64,000 nt of DNA from assembly GCA_021648405.1 (NCBI GenBank), contig JAKISX010000001.1, positions 1 through 64,000 on the forward strand, written 5' to 3'. Shown here one piece after another: positions 16,699-25,092 of the stretch (position 1 is its first letter; each line of letters begins with the position of its first letter). A model generated the notes under the pieces. It saw only the letters and a list, made by a program, of their open reading frames with translations, had not been told where the DNA came from and ran no database searches. Source of the stretch: Sulfurimonas sp. Its GTDB lineage: Bacteria; Campylobacterota; Campylobacteria; Campylobacterales; Sulfurimonadaceae. A program made the translations under genes and the position numbers.

Positions 16699-18031
16699 GT
16701 TTTCCTTTATTTTTAATTTCTTTACATTTTTTAATTTTTTCATAATGTTCTAAAATTTCAGGCTCATTACCACCTTCTAATTTAATAACTTTTAATATCA
16801 ATTTTTCAGCTTTTAAACATTCGCCCAATTTATAATATCCCCAAGCTTTAGAATCAAGATAATAAGCTGAATTTGGCTCTTTTTCTAATGCTTTTTCTAT
16901 ATATTGCATTCCTAGCTTAATATTTATGTCATGATCAATTAAAAGATATCCAAGGTAATTAAGATATAAAGAATTATCATCTACTTGAACTACTCTTTTT
17001 AATTTATTTATAACTATATTTTGCATCTTTGAATCATTTTTATTTTTAGATAATTCATATTCAAAAATAGCATTTTGACCCAAATAATCTATTTCTGCTG
17101 TATCTTTGTAAATTTTTTTTGCTAACAAAGCTGCTTTTTCATAGTTTTTTCCCTGTATGTAGAGTTGTAAAAGTAACTTATCATCACTAGAACTATTTTC
17201 CAAAAAAGTCATTAATTTTATATAATCTTTTTTATATCCATAAATTTGAATAATTTTTATAGCTATTTTTTCAGATTTATCAATTTTATATAATCGTAAA
17301 TAAGTTGAGAGTAAACCATCAATATCATTTTCATCACTATAAAAACTCAGTAATCGCTCACATATTAATTTGGAGCATTTATACATCAATGAATGAGATT
17401 CTAATTGTGCTATTGCATCTTTTTTTCTATCTAGATTTACATAAAGGATTATTGAGAGTCTATCTAAAATTTTTTCATTAAAATTTTTTGCGTAAGCGCT
17501 TTCTAAATATTTTAAAGCAGTATCATACTTTTGAAGCCTAACATATATCTCACTAACTATTATATAATCATTAACTTCCTCTGATTCTTGAACTAAAAGC
17601 ATCGATATTGTTTTGGCAAGTTCTAGCTCATTTAAGCTGATTAAAGCTATTATTTTTATTCGTATTAAATTTAAATCATTAAACTTACCTAAAGTAATTT
17701 CATCTACTCTTTTTATAACTTTTGCATATTTTTTAATTGCTAAATCATTTTTTAAAGAACGATATAAATACTCTTTTTTATTAGATTTTTCATATAATGT
17801 GTTAAATATATCTGCTGATATGCTGTACTCTTTTAATTGTTCTGCTCTTAAAGCTAGAAGAATCATCTTGTCTTCTTGCTCAAACATTTTCTTTTTTCCA
17901 TCTACTTTAATTTCATCATTTGCCAACTTAACATTAGTTAATGTACTACATCCACTAACAATAAGTACTAAAAAAAACACAACTAAAAAATTAAAAGTAA
18001 GCTTTAAATTATTATTTATTATATTTGACAT
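16694..18031 (-). CDS. TPR-repeat lipoprotein
   Basis: A 445-residue protein with a hydrophobic N-terminus and lipobox LIVSGC near residue 28, so probably anchored in a membrane facing the periplasm. The rest is a helical solenoid of TPR-like repeats, for example IVSEIYVRLQKYDTALKYLE and SAYYLDSKAWGYYKLGECLK. TPR proteins are assembly or docking platforms; the partner is unknown. Its start overlaps the methylase gene upstream by 13 bases, so the two are translationally linked, and trpC follows after 32 bases. Confidence 0.85.
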   Translation of the reverse strand: MSNIINNNLKLTFNFLVVFFLVLIVSGCSTLTNVKLANDEIKVDGKKKMFEQEDKMILLALRAEQLKEYSISADIFNTLYEKSNKKEYLYRSLKNDLAIKKYAKVIKRVDEITLGKFNDLNLIRIKIIALISLNELELAKTISMLLVQESEEVNDYIIVSEIYVRLQKYDTALKYLESAYAKNFNEKILDRLSIILYVNLDRKKDAIAQLESHSLMYKCSKLICERLLSFYSDENDIDGLLSTYLRLYKIDKSEKIAIKIIQIYGYKKDYIKLMTFLENSSSDDKLLLQLYIQGKNYEKAALLAKKIYKDTAEIDYLGQNAIFEYELSKNKNDSKMQNIVINKLKRVVQVDDNSLYLNYLGYLLIDHDINIKLGMQYIEKALEKEPNSAYYLDSKAWGYYKLGECLKAEKLILKVIKLEGGNEPEILEHYEKIKKCKEIKNKGKQ

Positions 18032-18717
18032 TTTATACTCTGTGTATTTGCTTTTTCATAAATATCTTGTGCTTTTTGTGAAATAGTATTTCCATTAAAG
18101 CTGATAAATGGCTCATGAACTTTCATTAAAGAGTTTGAGCCATTTCTAGCATGAACCATGACCAATGATGCTGCTCTATCTATTTTTGGATGGACAAACT
18201 GGATATCCACTACTTTCATCTTTACATTTGCCAATTCTGCACATATCTCAGCAAAATATATAGCATCATAACAAAAAATAAAATGAGATTTTGGTTTTAG
18301 AAGCTGTGAGACTTTTTTAAAAAAACCACTTATTGGTAAGTTTACATTATATCTAGCAGTAGATAGCATCTCATCTTCACTTTTTGTACTTTTGCTATGA
18401 TAAAAAGGTGGATTTGAAATTATATAATTATATTTTTTTTCAAATTGGTATGTCAACACATCTCCTAAATATACTTTGTAATCAATATTATTTACCCTAG
18501 CATTATTTGTAGCATATGATACAAATATATCTTGCTTGTCTATAGCTTCTAAGTTTACTTTTTTATTATCTCGTGCAACTAAAAATCCAATAATACCACA
18601 CCCTGCCCCAATATCAAGCATATCGCCACGAGGATTAAAAGATGAAATAAAGTCATACAAAAACAAAGAGTCACTATTGTAACAGTAACCTGATTGTGGT
18701 TGATAAAGCAACATCAA
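18019..18717 (-). CDS. TrmN6-like SAM-dependent methyltransferase (tRNA1(Val) A37-N6 type)
   Basis: A 232-residue Rossmann methyltransferase. The SAM-binding loop is MLDIGAGCGIIGFLVA and the adenine N6-methylase signature NPPF is in YIISNPPFYHSKS. The opening LLYQPQSGYCYNSDSLFLYDF and the later FVHPKIDRAASLVMVHARNG are characteristic of the TrmN6/YfiC family, which methylates A37 of tRNA1(Val). That family match is good, but rRNA adenine methylases share the NPPF motif. It is the first gene of the leftward methylase - TPR - trpC unit. Confidence 0.8.
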   Translation of the reverse strand: MMLLYQPQSGYCYNSDSLFLYDFISSFNPRGDMLDIGAGCGIIGFLVARDNKKVNLEAIDKQDIFVSYATNNARVNNIDYKVYLGDVLTYQFEKKYNYIISNPPFYHSKSTKSEDEMLSTARYNVNLPISGFFKKVSQLLKPKSHFIFCYDAIYFAEICAELANVKMKVVDIQFVHPKIDRAASLVMVHARNGSNSLMKVHEPFISFNGNTISQKAQDIYEKANTQSIKCQI

Positions 18718-18736
18718 TATCCTTGATTTTATTTGA

Positions 18737-18742
18737 TATAAT
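18737..18742 (+). promoter_or_regulatory. Predicted -10 box of kdsB
   Basis: GATATAAT reading rightward, 30 bases before the kdsB ATG. It forms one arm of a palindrome whose other arm is the -10 box of the opposite gene. Confidence 0.5.
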
Positions 18743-18748
18743 AATGAT

Positions 18749-18754
18749 ATTATA
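18749..18754 (-). promoter_or_regulatory. Predicted -10 box of the TrmN6-like unit
   Basis: GATATAAT reading leftward, 31 bases before the methylase ATG at 18717. It faces the kdsB box with six bases between the two. Confidence 0.45.
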
Positions 18755-18772
18755 TCTTAAAGGTTTTAAATT

Positions 18773-19489
18773 ATGATAATTATACCAGCTAGACTTGCAT
18801 CAACAAGATTTCCGCAAAAAGTTTTAGCAGATATTGGTGGGCTTCCCATGGTTGTTAGGACTGCAAAAGCAGTTGAGCATTTAGATAAAGTTGTAGTAGC
18901 TGCTGATGATGAAATAATTATATCAACATGTAAAAAGCATGGCATAGAAGCTATGCTCACATCTACTACACACAAAAGTGGAACAGATAGAATCAATGAA
19001 TGTGCCAATATTTTAAACCTTAAAGATGATGAGATAATCATAAATGTTCAAGCTGATGAACCTTTTATAGAGTCTGAAGTTGTAGAATCATTAATCAATA
19101 AACTCAAAAAATTACAAAATACAAAAGAACCATTCATTATGGGTAGTTGTTACAACTCTATAAATGCAGAGTCTGCAAAAGACCCAAATCTCGTAAAAGT
19201 TGTTTTAGATAGTGATAATAATGCTATATATTTTTCACGCTCATTGATTCCATACAACAGAAGCGGAAGAGCAAACTATTTTGGACATATCGGCATCTAT
19301 GGATTTTCAAAAAAAAGTTTAAAAGAGTTTTGTAACCTTGCAGATGCACCAATAGAAGATATAGAGGGACTAGAGCAACTTCGAGCTATCCATCATCAAA
19401 AAAAAATAACTATGCTAAAAGTTGCAAGTACAGGTTTTGGAATAGATACAAAAGAGGACTTACAAAGAGCTATAGAGATTTTCTTATAA
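18773..19489 (+). CDS. kdsB: 3-deoxy-manno-octulosonate cytidylyltransferase (CMP-KDO synthetase)
   Basis: A 238-residue cytosolic enzyme that activates KDO with CTP for the inner core of lipopolysaccharide. It starts MIIIPARLASTRFPQKVLAD, the nucleotide-binding motif, followed by GLPMVVRTAK. Other hallmarks are IINVQADEPFIE, AIYFSRSLIPYNR and HIGIYGFSKKSLKEF, ending with GIDTKEDLQRA. Length is normal. It marks a Gram-negative outer membrane. It ends six bases before a convergent small gene. Confidence 0.96.
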   Translation: MIIIPARLASTRFPQKVLADIGGLPMVVRTAKAVEHLDKVVVAADDEIIISTCKKHGIEAMLTSTTHKSGTDRINECANILNLKDDEIIINVQADEPFIESEVVESLINKLKKLQNTKEPFIMGSCYNSINAESAKDPNLVKVVLDSDNNAIYFSRSLIPYNRSGRANYFGHIGIYGFSKKSLKEFCNLADAPIEDIEGLEQLRAIHHQKKITMLKVASTGFGIDTKEDLQRAIEIFL

Positions 19490-19495
19490 AATCAA

Positions 19496-19705
19496 TTAGC
19501 CCCTTGGTTTTATTACAATAGTATAATCACCAAATTGCTCATTCATTGCAAACTCATGTTTTTTGCAAAAATTGTCTTGCATGTGTTGTATCATCATTTG
19601 TGCTTCATTTTTAGCATCATCTTTTGATTTAAAATCATTAACCTCTACAAGTCCACTTTTCAAAAAGCATCTACATGCATTTTGAACTTTTACTTTATAC
19701 GACAT
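19496..19705 (-). CDS. Small conserved-looking protein, 69 residues, unknown
   Basis: A 69-residue soluble protein beginning MSYKVKVQNACRCFLKSG and ending YTIVIKPRG. It has three cysteines (NACRCF, NFCKKH) and a plausible beta-helix-beta pattern with a Lys/Asp-rich helix (DFKSKDDAKNEAQMMIQHM). An ATG with a nearby ribosome site (AGGAG) supports it. It stands alone, convergent to kdsB. I do not recognise a named family; the shape suggests a small nucleic-acid- or ligand-binding fold, without proof. Confidence 0.7.
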   Translation of the reverse strand: MSYKVKVQNACRCFLKSGLVEVNDFKSKDDAKNEAQMMIQHMQDNFCKKHEFAMNEQFGDYTIVIKPRG

Positions 19706-19838
19706 AACTAACTCCTAATTTTAAAAATTTAAGCTGAGTTGTTGCAGCTAAAAAATTTTGTATGTTTACTAAACACTTTTGAAATATAAATATTAATTTT
19801 ATTTATATCATCAACTATAAGTATGTTTATATCTTCTC

Positions 19839-20579
19839 CTATAATTTTTTAAGTAGCTCTTCTACACATCTTTTATAATCTTTCATTCCCTTTGAACGCT
19901 TCTCATCTAAAACAATAGGACGACCCTGCTCAAACTGACGAGCAAGTTTTATGTCAACTCCAATTGGACTTAATAGCTTTTCTTTGCCAAAAGATGTCTC
20001 TACTTTTAATAAAGATTCTTTGTGCTCATTAATATGAGAATTATACATAACAGGTAATATTGATATATCTGCTATATCTCTATCAAACTGAGATGCACTT
20101 TTAAACACTGCTCTAAGCATCTGTCCAACTGCTACTACACCCAAATGATGTGGCACAAATGGAATTAACACACTATCTGCAACTTCTAGTGAATTTTTTA
20201 ATTGCGCATCTAAAGTTGGTGGAGTATCTATTATGCAATAATCAAAAAAATCAGCTATTTTTTCTTTTTTAAAACGATTTTTCAATACACCACGCAAATC
20301 TGAATATTCATACACATCAAAAAAAGCTAAAGCTGGAGATAGCGTAAGATTTTCATGGCATGTTGGAATAAATGTTTCGCTTAATGTTTTTCCCTCAAAA
20401 ATAGAATGAACACCAAGGCTTTCACTTGGCTCACATCCAACACCAATACTTGCGTGACCTTGTGTATCAAAATCAAGCAAGAGTACTGGTCCTTTTTTAG
20501 CTAAGGAACTAGCTATATTTACGGCTGTAGTAGTTTTAGCACTACCACCTTTACGATTACTAACTACAATGGTTTTCAC
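19839..20579 (-). CDS. ParA-family ATPase of the chemotaxis cluster
   Basis: A 247-residue MinD/ParA-type ATPase. The deviant Walker A is NRKGGSAKTTTAVNIA, Walker A' is PVLLLDFDTQGHASIGVG and Walker B is DYCIIDTPPT. I favour the GTG at 20579, ten bases after AAGGA; an in-frame TTG at 20588 touches that site. Standing last in the che run, it resembles PpfA, which spaces cytoplasmic chemoreceptor clusters in Rhodobacter, or ParC of Vibrio, rather than a chromosome-partition ParA, since no parB is adjacent. It overlaps the STAS-like gene by about 20 bases. Confidence 0.88.
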   Translation of the reverse strand: MKTIVVSNRKGGSAKTTTAVNIASSLAKKGPVLLLDFDTQGHASIGVGCEPSESLGVHSIFEGKTLSETFIPTCHENLTLSPALAFFDVYEYSDLRGVLKNRFKKEKIADFFDYCIIDTPPTLDAQLKNSLEVADSVLIPFVPHHLGVVAVGQMLRAVFKSASQFDRDIADISILPVMYNSHINEHKESLLKVETSFGKEKLLSPIGVDIKLARQFEQGRPIVLDEKRSKGMKDYKRCVEELLKKL

Positions 20580-20835
20580 TAACAACAAATCCTTTTAAAA
20601 CACTTTCATAAATATATTTGGAATCTCCAAATTCATAAGAAGCAGTATAACTTTTTTTATAAGCTAATACAAGCTGAAGCACTGCTAAGTGAACATCCTT
20701 ACAATCTTTAAAATCAAAAACAACTCCCTCTCCAGCTTTTTCTTGTAAATAGTCTCTCAAAGTTCCTATCTCATCTTCATATATAACTGCATTAAATTTT
20801 ACTGTATTGTTAATATCATCATATACTGTACCCAT
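20560..20835 (-). CDS. STAS-like small protein of the chemotaxis cluster
   Basis: A 91-residue protein with the pattern of a small STAS (anti-sigma antagonist-like) domain: KFNAVIYEDEIGTLRDYLQE, then GVVFDFKDCKDVHLAVLQLV, where STAS proteins have a conserved D/S-S-[ST]G loop. Here that loop reads DCKDVHL, without an obvious phospho-serine. STAS proteins often act as docking partners or switches. It lies between the CheW-CZB gene and the ParA gene, overlapping the latter, so it may link array and positioning ATPase. Family assignment is moderate. Confidence 0.65.
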   Translation of the reverse strand: MGTVYDDINNTVKFNAVIYEDEIGTLRDYLQEKAGEGVVFDFKDCKDVHLAVLQLVLAYKKSYTASYEFGDSKYIYESVLKGFVVSENHCS

Positions 20836-20844
20836 ATAAACTCC

Positions 20845-21600
20845 TTATTTTGGTAATCTTAGCTTAGAGATAACATTTATTAAAATATTATCAATATCTA
20901 AAATTCCTTCTATATCTAAAAATTCATTTTTTTTATGTTCTTCATCTCCACTCATTATATCACTTTCTTGTATATGCGCAATATCATCAATTTTATCAAT
21001 TTTTATAGCAAAAATATTATCCTCATTTTCATATATTAACAATTTTTGTAATGAATTTGCGACACTTTGCATCTCTAAAACAAAAGCATCTAAAGTGTTG
21101 ATAGTTTGTGTGTAAATAACTTTTATCTCATTTTCAAAAATATTTCTAGCAACTTTTGCATCTTTTTTATATATCTCTAAAACTTCTTCACCTCGTAAAT
21201 GAAGTTTTTTATGATACTTTAATAGTTTTACTGATATTTCAAAGACTCTGTCATCATAAGAAGAAAAATCATCAATCCATTTTCCTAGTTCACAAATATG
21301 TGGACTTGTAGATTTTACATCCTCATATAATGAAGCTTTTAGTGAGGTTATCCAAACTAAATAATCTTTTTTAAATTTTTTAAATAACTCAATAAGTTCT
21401 AATTCATAATCAGTAATTCCAATTAATTTTCTAAAATTTAATATTTTTATAATTTTATCTTCATACGACATTATTCCATCTATAAAATCATGAGAGGTAG
21501 GAATTTTTGCTAATTGTGGTACTTGAATAATTCTCTCTATATTATCAATTTTTAAAGCATATTTATTATTAACTACACTAAAAACTATTAAATCAATCAT
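20845..21600 (-). CDS. CheW protein with inserted CZB-like domain
   Basis: A 251-residue protein. Residues 1-62 match the first half of CheW (LIVFSVVNNKYALKIDNIERI, IVFSY-like core, then DKIIKILNFRKLIG). Residues about 187-250 match the second half (QKLLIYENEDNIFAIKIDKI, ending GILDIDNILINV). Between them, residues about 75-150 look like a CZB (chemoreceptor zinc-binding) domain: W83, H101, C103, LGKW at 105-108, then H130 and H134 in KYHKKLHLRG. The residue three before W83, commonly a zinc histidine, is Tyr80. It should couple CheA to receptors while sensing zinc or oxidants such as hypochlorous acid, as CZB domains do. It follows cheA by eleven bases. Confidence 0.8.
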   Translation of the reverse strand: MIDLIVFSVVNNKYALKIDNIERIIQVPQLAKIPTSHDFIDGIMSYEDKIIKILNFRKLIGITDYELELIELFKKFKKDYLVWITSLKASLYEDVKSTSPHICELGKWIDDFSSYDDRVFEISVKLLKYHKKLHLRGEEVLEIYKKDAKVARNIFENEIKVIYTQTINTLDAFVLEMQSVANSLQKLLIYENEDNIFAIKIDKIDDIAHIQESDIMSGDEEHKKNEFLDIEGILDIDNILINVISKLRLPK

Positions 21601-21611
21601 TTTTTTTGCCT

Positions 21612-24290
21612 TTATGCAACTGCTTCATCTTTTTTGAGATGTTGTGAAATTTTCAATAAGCCTAGTGGATCAATGGACATAATGATTTGACCATTACCGA
21701 GTAAAGCAGTACCACTAAATAATGGATGATTTTGCATTATACCAACAAGTGGTTTTTGAACAACATCAAGCTGACCAAGAAATTGATTTACAACAACAGC
21801 TAATAAATTGTCTTTAATATTTAAAACAACTATTGATAGTGGTTTAGTATCTATATCATCTTCATTTAACATGGACTTTATAAATAACAATGGAATCACC
21901 TCACCACGAATATATATAAATGGCTCATTATGTAAATACTCAATTTTAGATTTTTCTATTTTTACAGTTTCACTTACACTATCCATTGGAATTCCATAAT
22001 GAATTTCATTCATTTGAATATGAAGCAAAGATGATACAGCTAAGCTCATTGGAATTGAAAGTGTTATAGTAGTTCCGACATTAGCTTTTGTGCTGATATT
22101 TATGCTACCACCAAAAACATCTATTGATTTTTTAACAACATCCATGCCAACACCACGCCCACTAAATTCTGTAACCACTTCTGCCGTTGAAAGCCCTGGT
22201 AAAAGAACAAGTTCAGCCATTTCAGATTCATTTAAAGCATCTATCTCTTCTGGTGTCATAAGACCTTTTTCCAATACTTTTGCAGCAACTTTTTCAACAT
22301 TAATTCCAGCGCCATCATCAATAATTTTAATAATAATTTTATCTGATTGAGCATAAGCTTTTAAAGTAATTATCCCGCTAGCTTCTTTGCCTTTTTTTTC
22401 ACGAATATCAGGCATCTCAATACCATGATCTAATGAATTACGCATAATATGAATCAAAGGGTCAGCTAACATCTCAATCATATTTTTATCAAGTTTAGTA
22501 TCGCCACCACTCATATCTAATTTTACTTTTTTACCCATTTTTTTAGATATATCGCGAACAAGTTTAGGATATCTATCAAATACATAAGATATTGGTAACA
22601 TTCTCATACCCATAATCAAATCTTGAAGTTGTTCTGATAAACGATTTATAAATATATATTTTTCCATTATTTCGCGTTTAATCATATCGTGTGTCATACT
22701 TACAACATTATCAGCTAAATATGGAAGTGAGTTTTTAGCTACAAGCAGTTCTCCTACAACATTCATCAAGCTATCGATAGACTCTTGCTCTATTTTAACA
22801 GTTTTTCCAATAACTGCTTTTTTAGTTTCTTTTTTAACTTCTACATTCTTTTCTTTTTTAACTTCTGCTTTAACTTCAACTTCTTGATTTTGTTCAGTAT
22901 CAATTTTTATTTCATCTTTAGAAAGTTTTTTACTTAAAAATTCCATCAATTCATCTTTAGAATTAAATTTTGAAGGTATCTCTGGAATGTATTGCTTCAT
23001 CTTATAGAGTATCTCACTCACTCTAGCAACATCATCATCACTCTCAACAAATTCTAAAGCATTATATTGTTGCTCTAACATACCATTTAGTATGGTTTGA
23101 GTAATTTCATCAGCTTGTTTTATTTCATCTTCTTTAACTATAGAGATTTCTTCAGGCTTATTTTCATCTGTTTGTGCCTCTTTTGTTATCTCTAAAGCAT
23201 CATCTACAGCTACATTTTTTGGAAAGTAAACTTCACCCTTATAAATATTTTTAAAAAACATATTCAATTTAGCTGTATCTTCATCTTTAATAAGCCCATA
23301 AATATCTAAAAATCTTTGAAGTTGTGCGTGTTGAAGTGAGTCTTGCCCTACCAACTCTAATGATTTAGCAACTTTATCACTTATGCTATTTAGATCAAGA
23401 GTATCTGTAATACCGCTTAGTTCTTTAAGAGAATCTATCTGATGAGCACCATCACCACTATCTACTTGAAGAAGTGTCTCAATATCTAATGGTAAAACTT
23501 CCATCTCATCACTAAAATTAAACAACTCTTCTTCTATCTCATCGTAAACCCCATAAACAAATGCAACCAAATAAGTTTTAAGCAACAAACCTTCTTCATC
23601 TTCAGTCCCACTAAGAACTGCTTTGGAATTTTCAACACTCATGCAAGCATATACACCAAGTACACTATCTCCAAGTAATGAAAGTGCATATAACGGGTCA
23701 TTACCATAAACCATGCATGATTCATCTATATCTAAGATAATTCCATAAAAGTTTTCACTATCACAAAAATCTTGATTTATCTCATCTAAATTAAAGTTAA
23801 CTTTTTTATGCTTAACTCCGCTTAATGCTTTTAAAGACAGATCAACTATGCTAGATTTATCATCAATTAATATAAAAGGTGAACTCCATTGCACTTCTTC
23901 ATCTTGAGGGTTTTTTCCCATTAAGGTATTAAGATTTGTTACTATTGAATTCACTTTTTCTTCATCAGCATCTATAATTTCGCAACTCTCTTCAGCAGCC
24001 TCTACAAGATTTAAAACCTCATCAAAAGCATCATAAAGAGCTTCTATCATTCCATCTGCTAATTCTAACCTACCATCACGAAGCATATCTAACAAATCCT
24101 CAGCACAATGGGTAATATCTCTTACAGAATCAAAACCAACAATTCCACTTCCACCTTTTAAAGTATGCGCTGCGCGAAATACAGAGTTGAGTAATTCAGG
24201 ATCAGCACCTCCAATATCTTCAATATTTTGGTCAATAAATGCTAAATTTTCTCTTGCTTCACCTAAAAATTGTTCTAATAACTGATCCAT
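21612..24290 (-). CDS. cheA: Chemotaxis histidine kinase CheA
   Basis: An 892-residue kinase. The Hpt domain carries the phospho-accepting H42 in RAAHTLKGGSGIVGF. Residues about 130-480 are unusual: acidic, with no recognisable P2, and end in a charged linker (VEVKAEVKKEKNVEVKKET). The P3 dimer region starts at ESIDSLMNVVGELLVAKNSL; P4 has the N box LIHIMRNSLDHGIEMPD, IIDDGAGINVEKV and FSGRGVGMDVVKK; and P5 is a CheW-like domain from SLLHIQMNEIHYGIPMDSV. No receiver domain is fused. CheA phosphorylates CheY and CheB under receptor control. The long middle is far larger than in E. coli CheA (654 residues). It stands between a cheY and the CheW-CZB gene. Confidence 0.95.
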   Translation of the reverse strand: MDQLLEQFLGEARENLAFIDQNIEDIGGADPELLNSVFRAAHTLKGGSGIVGFDSVRDITHCAEDLLDMLRDGRLELADGMIEALYDAFDEVLNLVEAAEESCEIIDADEEKVNSIVTNLNTLMGKNPQDEEVQWSSPFILIDDKSSIVDLSLKALSGVKHKKVNFNLDEINQDFCDSENFYGIILDIDESCMVYGNDPLYALSLLGDSVLGVYACMSVENSKAVLSGTEDEEGLLLKTYLVAFVYGVYDEIEEELFNFSDEMEVLPLDIETLLQVDSGDGAHQIDSLKELSGITDTLDLNSISDKVAKSLELVGQDSLQHAQLQRFLDIYGLIKDEDTAKLNMFFKNIYKGEVYFPKNVAVDDALEITKEAQTDENKPEEISIVKEDEIKQADEITQTILNGMLEQQYNALEFVESDDDVARVSEILYKMKQYIPEIPSKFNSKDELMEFLSKKLSKDEIKIDTEQNQEVEVKAEVKKEKNVEVKKETKKAVIGKTVKIEQESIDSLMNVVGELLVAKNSLPYLADNVVSMTHDMIKREIMEKYIFINRLSEQLQDLIMGMRMLPISYVFDRYPKLVRDISKKMGKKVKLDMSGGDTKLDKNMIEMLADPLIHIMRNSLDHGIEMPDIREKKGKEASGIITLKAYAQSDKIIIKIIDDGAGINVEKVAAKVLEKGLMTPEEIDALNESEMAELVLLPGLSTAEVVTEFSGRGVGMDVVKKSIDVFGGSINISTKANVGTTITLSIPMSLAVSSLLHIQMNEIHYGIPMDSVSETVKIEKSKIEYLHNEPFIYIRGEVIPLLFIKSMLNEDDIDTKPLSIVVLNIKDNLLAVVVNQFLGQLDVVQKPLVGIMQNHPLFSGTALLGNGQIIMSIDPLGLLKISQHLKKDEAVA

Positions 24291-24298
24291 AATATCTC

Positions 24299-24664
24299 CT
24301 AAGTCTCTACTAATATATCTACATAAGCTTTTAATTGCTCAGGACGAATTGGTTTTATCTCAAATAAATTTGCACCAACTTTATATGCTGATCGTTTATC
24401 TTCTTCTTTAGCTTGCGTAGTAATCATAATCACTGGAACAATTTTATAATTTTTCATTTTTCTAAGTTCTATAATAAATGAATAACCATCCATAATAGGC
24501 ATATTTACATCTACTAAATATAAATCAATATCATTATCTAAGCTTTTTTCTAATGCTTCCATGCCGTTTTCTGCTTCTATAATATTTAAACCAAATGATT
24601 TAATGATAGCACCATGATAATTTCTAACTGTTTTTGAATCATCTATAATCATAATATTTGCCAT
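24299..24664 (-). CDS. CheY-like response regulator (cheA-proximal)
   Basis: A 121-residue single receiver domain with full catalytic set: acidic pair IIDDSK at 7-9, phospho-acceptor D52 in YLVDVNMPIMDG, the threonine in MITTQAKEED and the lysine in FEIKPIRPEQL. There is no output domain, so it should act as a diffusible messenger or phosphate sink. It sits eight bases before cheA, after the CheZ-like gene. Two such regulators in one cluster suggest a split between signal output and phosphate drain; which is which is unknown. Confidence 0.92.
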   Translation of the reverse strand: MANIMIIDDSKTVRNYHGAIIKSFGLNIIEAENGMEALEKSLDNDIDLYLVDVNMPIMDGYSFIIELRKMKNYKIVPVIMITTQAKEEDKRSAYKVGANLFEIKPIRPEQLKAYVDILVET

Positions 24665-24692
24665 AATCTCTCCATTCGTATAATTTTTACTG

Positions 24693-25082
24693 CTAAAAAA
24701 ACTCTATTTCATCTTCTTCTTTATGCGTAAGTTTGCCAGAAAAGGCATCTCTTTTCTTCTTAGCATCTTCTAATGTTAGTTCCAATTTTTTTTGTAGTTT
24801 TTCTAAACTACTAGTTACTACAATATCATCAGATTGATAGGAATTTTCAAAAACTCTTATGCTTTGCTCAACACTATTCATCGCTTCAATTGTAGCACTT
24901 AATTGTTGTGATATGATATCTTGATACTGTAAAGCTGTTGCGGCATTATCATCTAGCTCAACTTTAGAATTTTCAATAAATTTTCCAAGCATCATAGTAG
25001 ATTCGAGTGATAGTTTAATAGTATCCTCTTGAACCTCTTTAATATGCTCTAATAATTCTCTTAGTGTACTTAATATCATCAT
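24693..25082 (-). CDS. CheZ-like phosphatase (divergent)
   Basis: A 129-residue helical protein. The motif ALQYQDIISQQLSATIEAM (D55, Q59) matches the CheZ active-site pattern, where the catalytic pair is D-x-x-x-Q on a long helix (QDLTGQ in E. coli). The last residues EEDEIEFF form an acidic-hydrophobic tail like the CheY-binding tail of CheZ. A long helical hairpin (residues 1-80) and a charged linker (90-115) also fit. It lies between two cheY genes, which supports a CheY-P phosphatase. Epsilonproteobacteria are known for highly diverged CheZ. Start ATG has AGAGGA six bases upstream. Not proven without structure comparison. Confidence 0.65.
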   Translation of the reverse strand: MMILSTLRELLEHIKEVQEDTIKLSLESTMMLGKFIENSKVELDDNAATALQYQDIISQQLSATIEAMNSVEQSIRVFENSYQSDDIVVTSSLEKLQKKLELTLEDAKKKRDAFSGKLTHKEEDEIEFF

Positions 25083-25092
25083 CTTAATTCCT

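Noticed and set aside
19839-20579. Chromosome-partition ParA (Soj)
   Set aside because: No parB or parS-like repeat is adjacent; the gene is the last member of the chemotaxis run.
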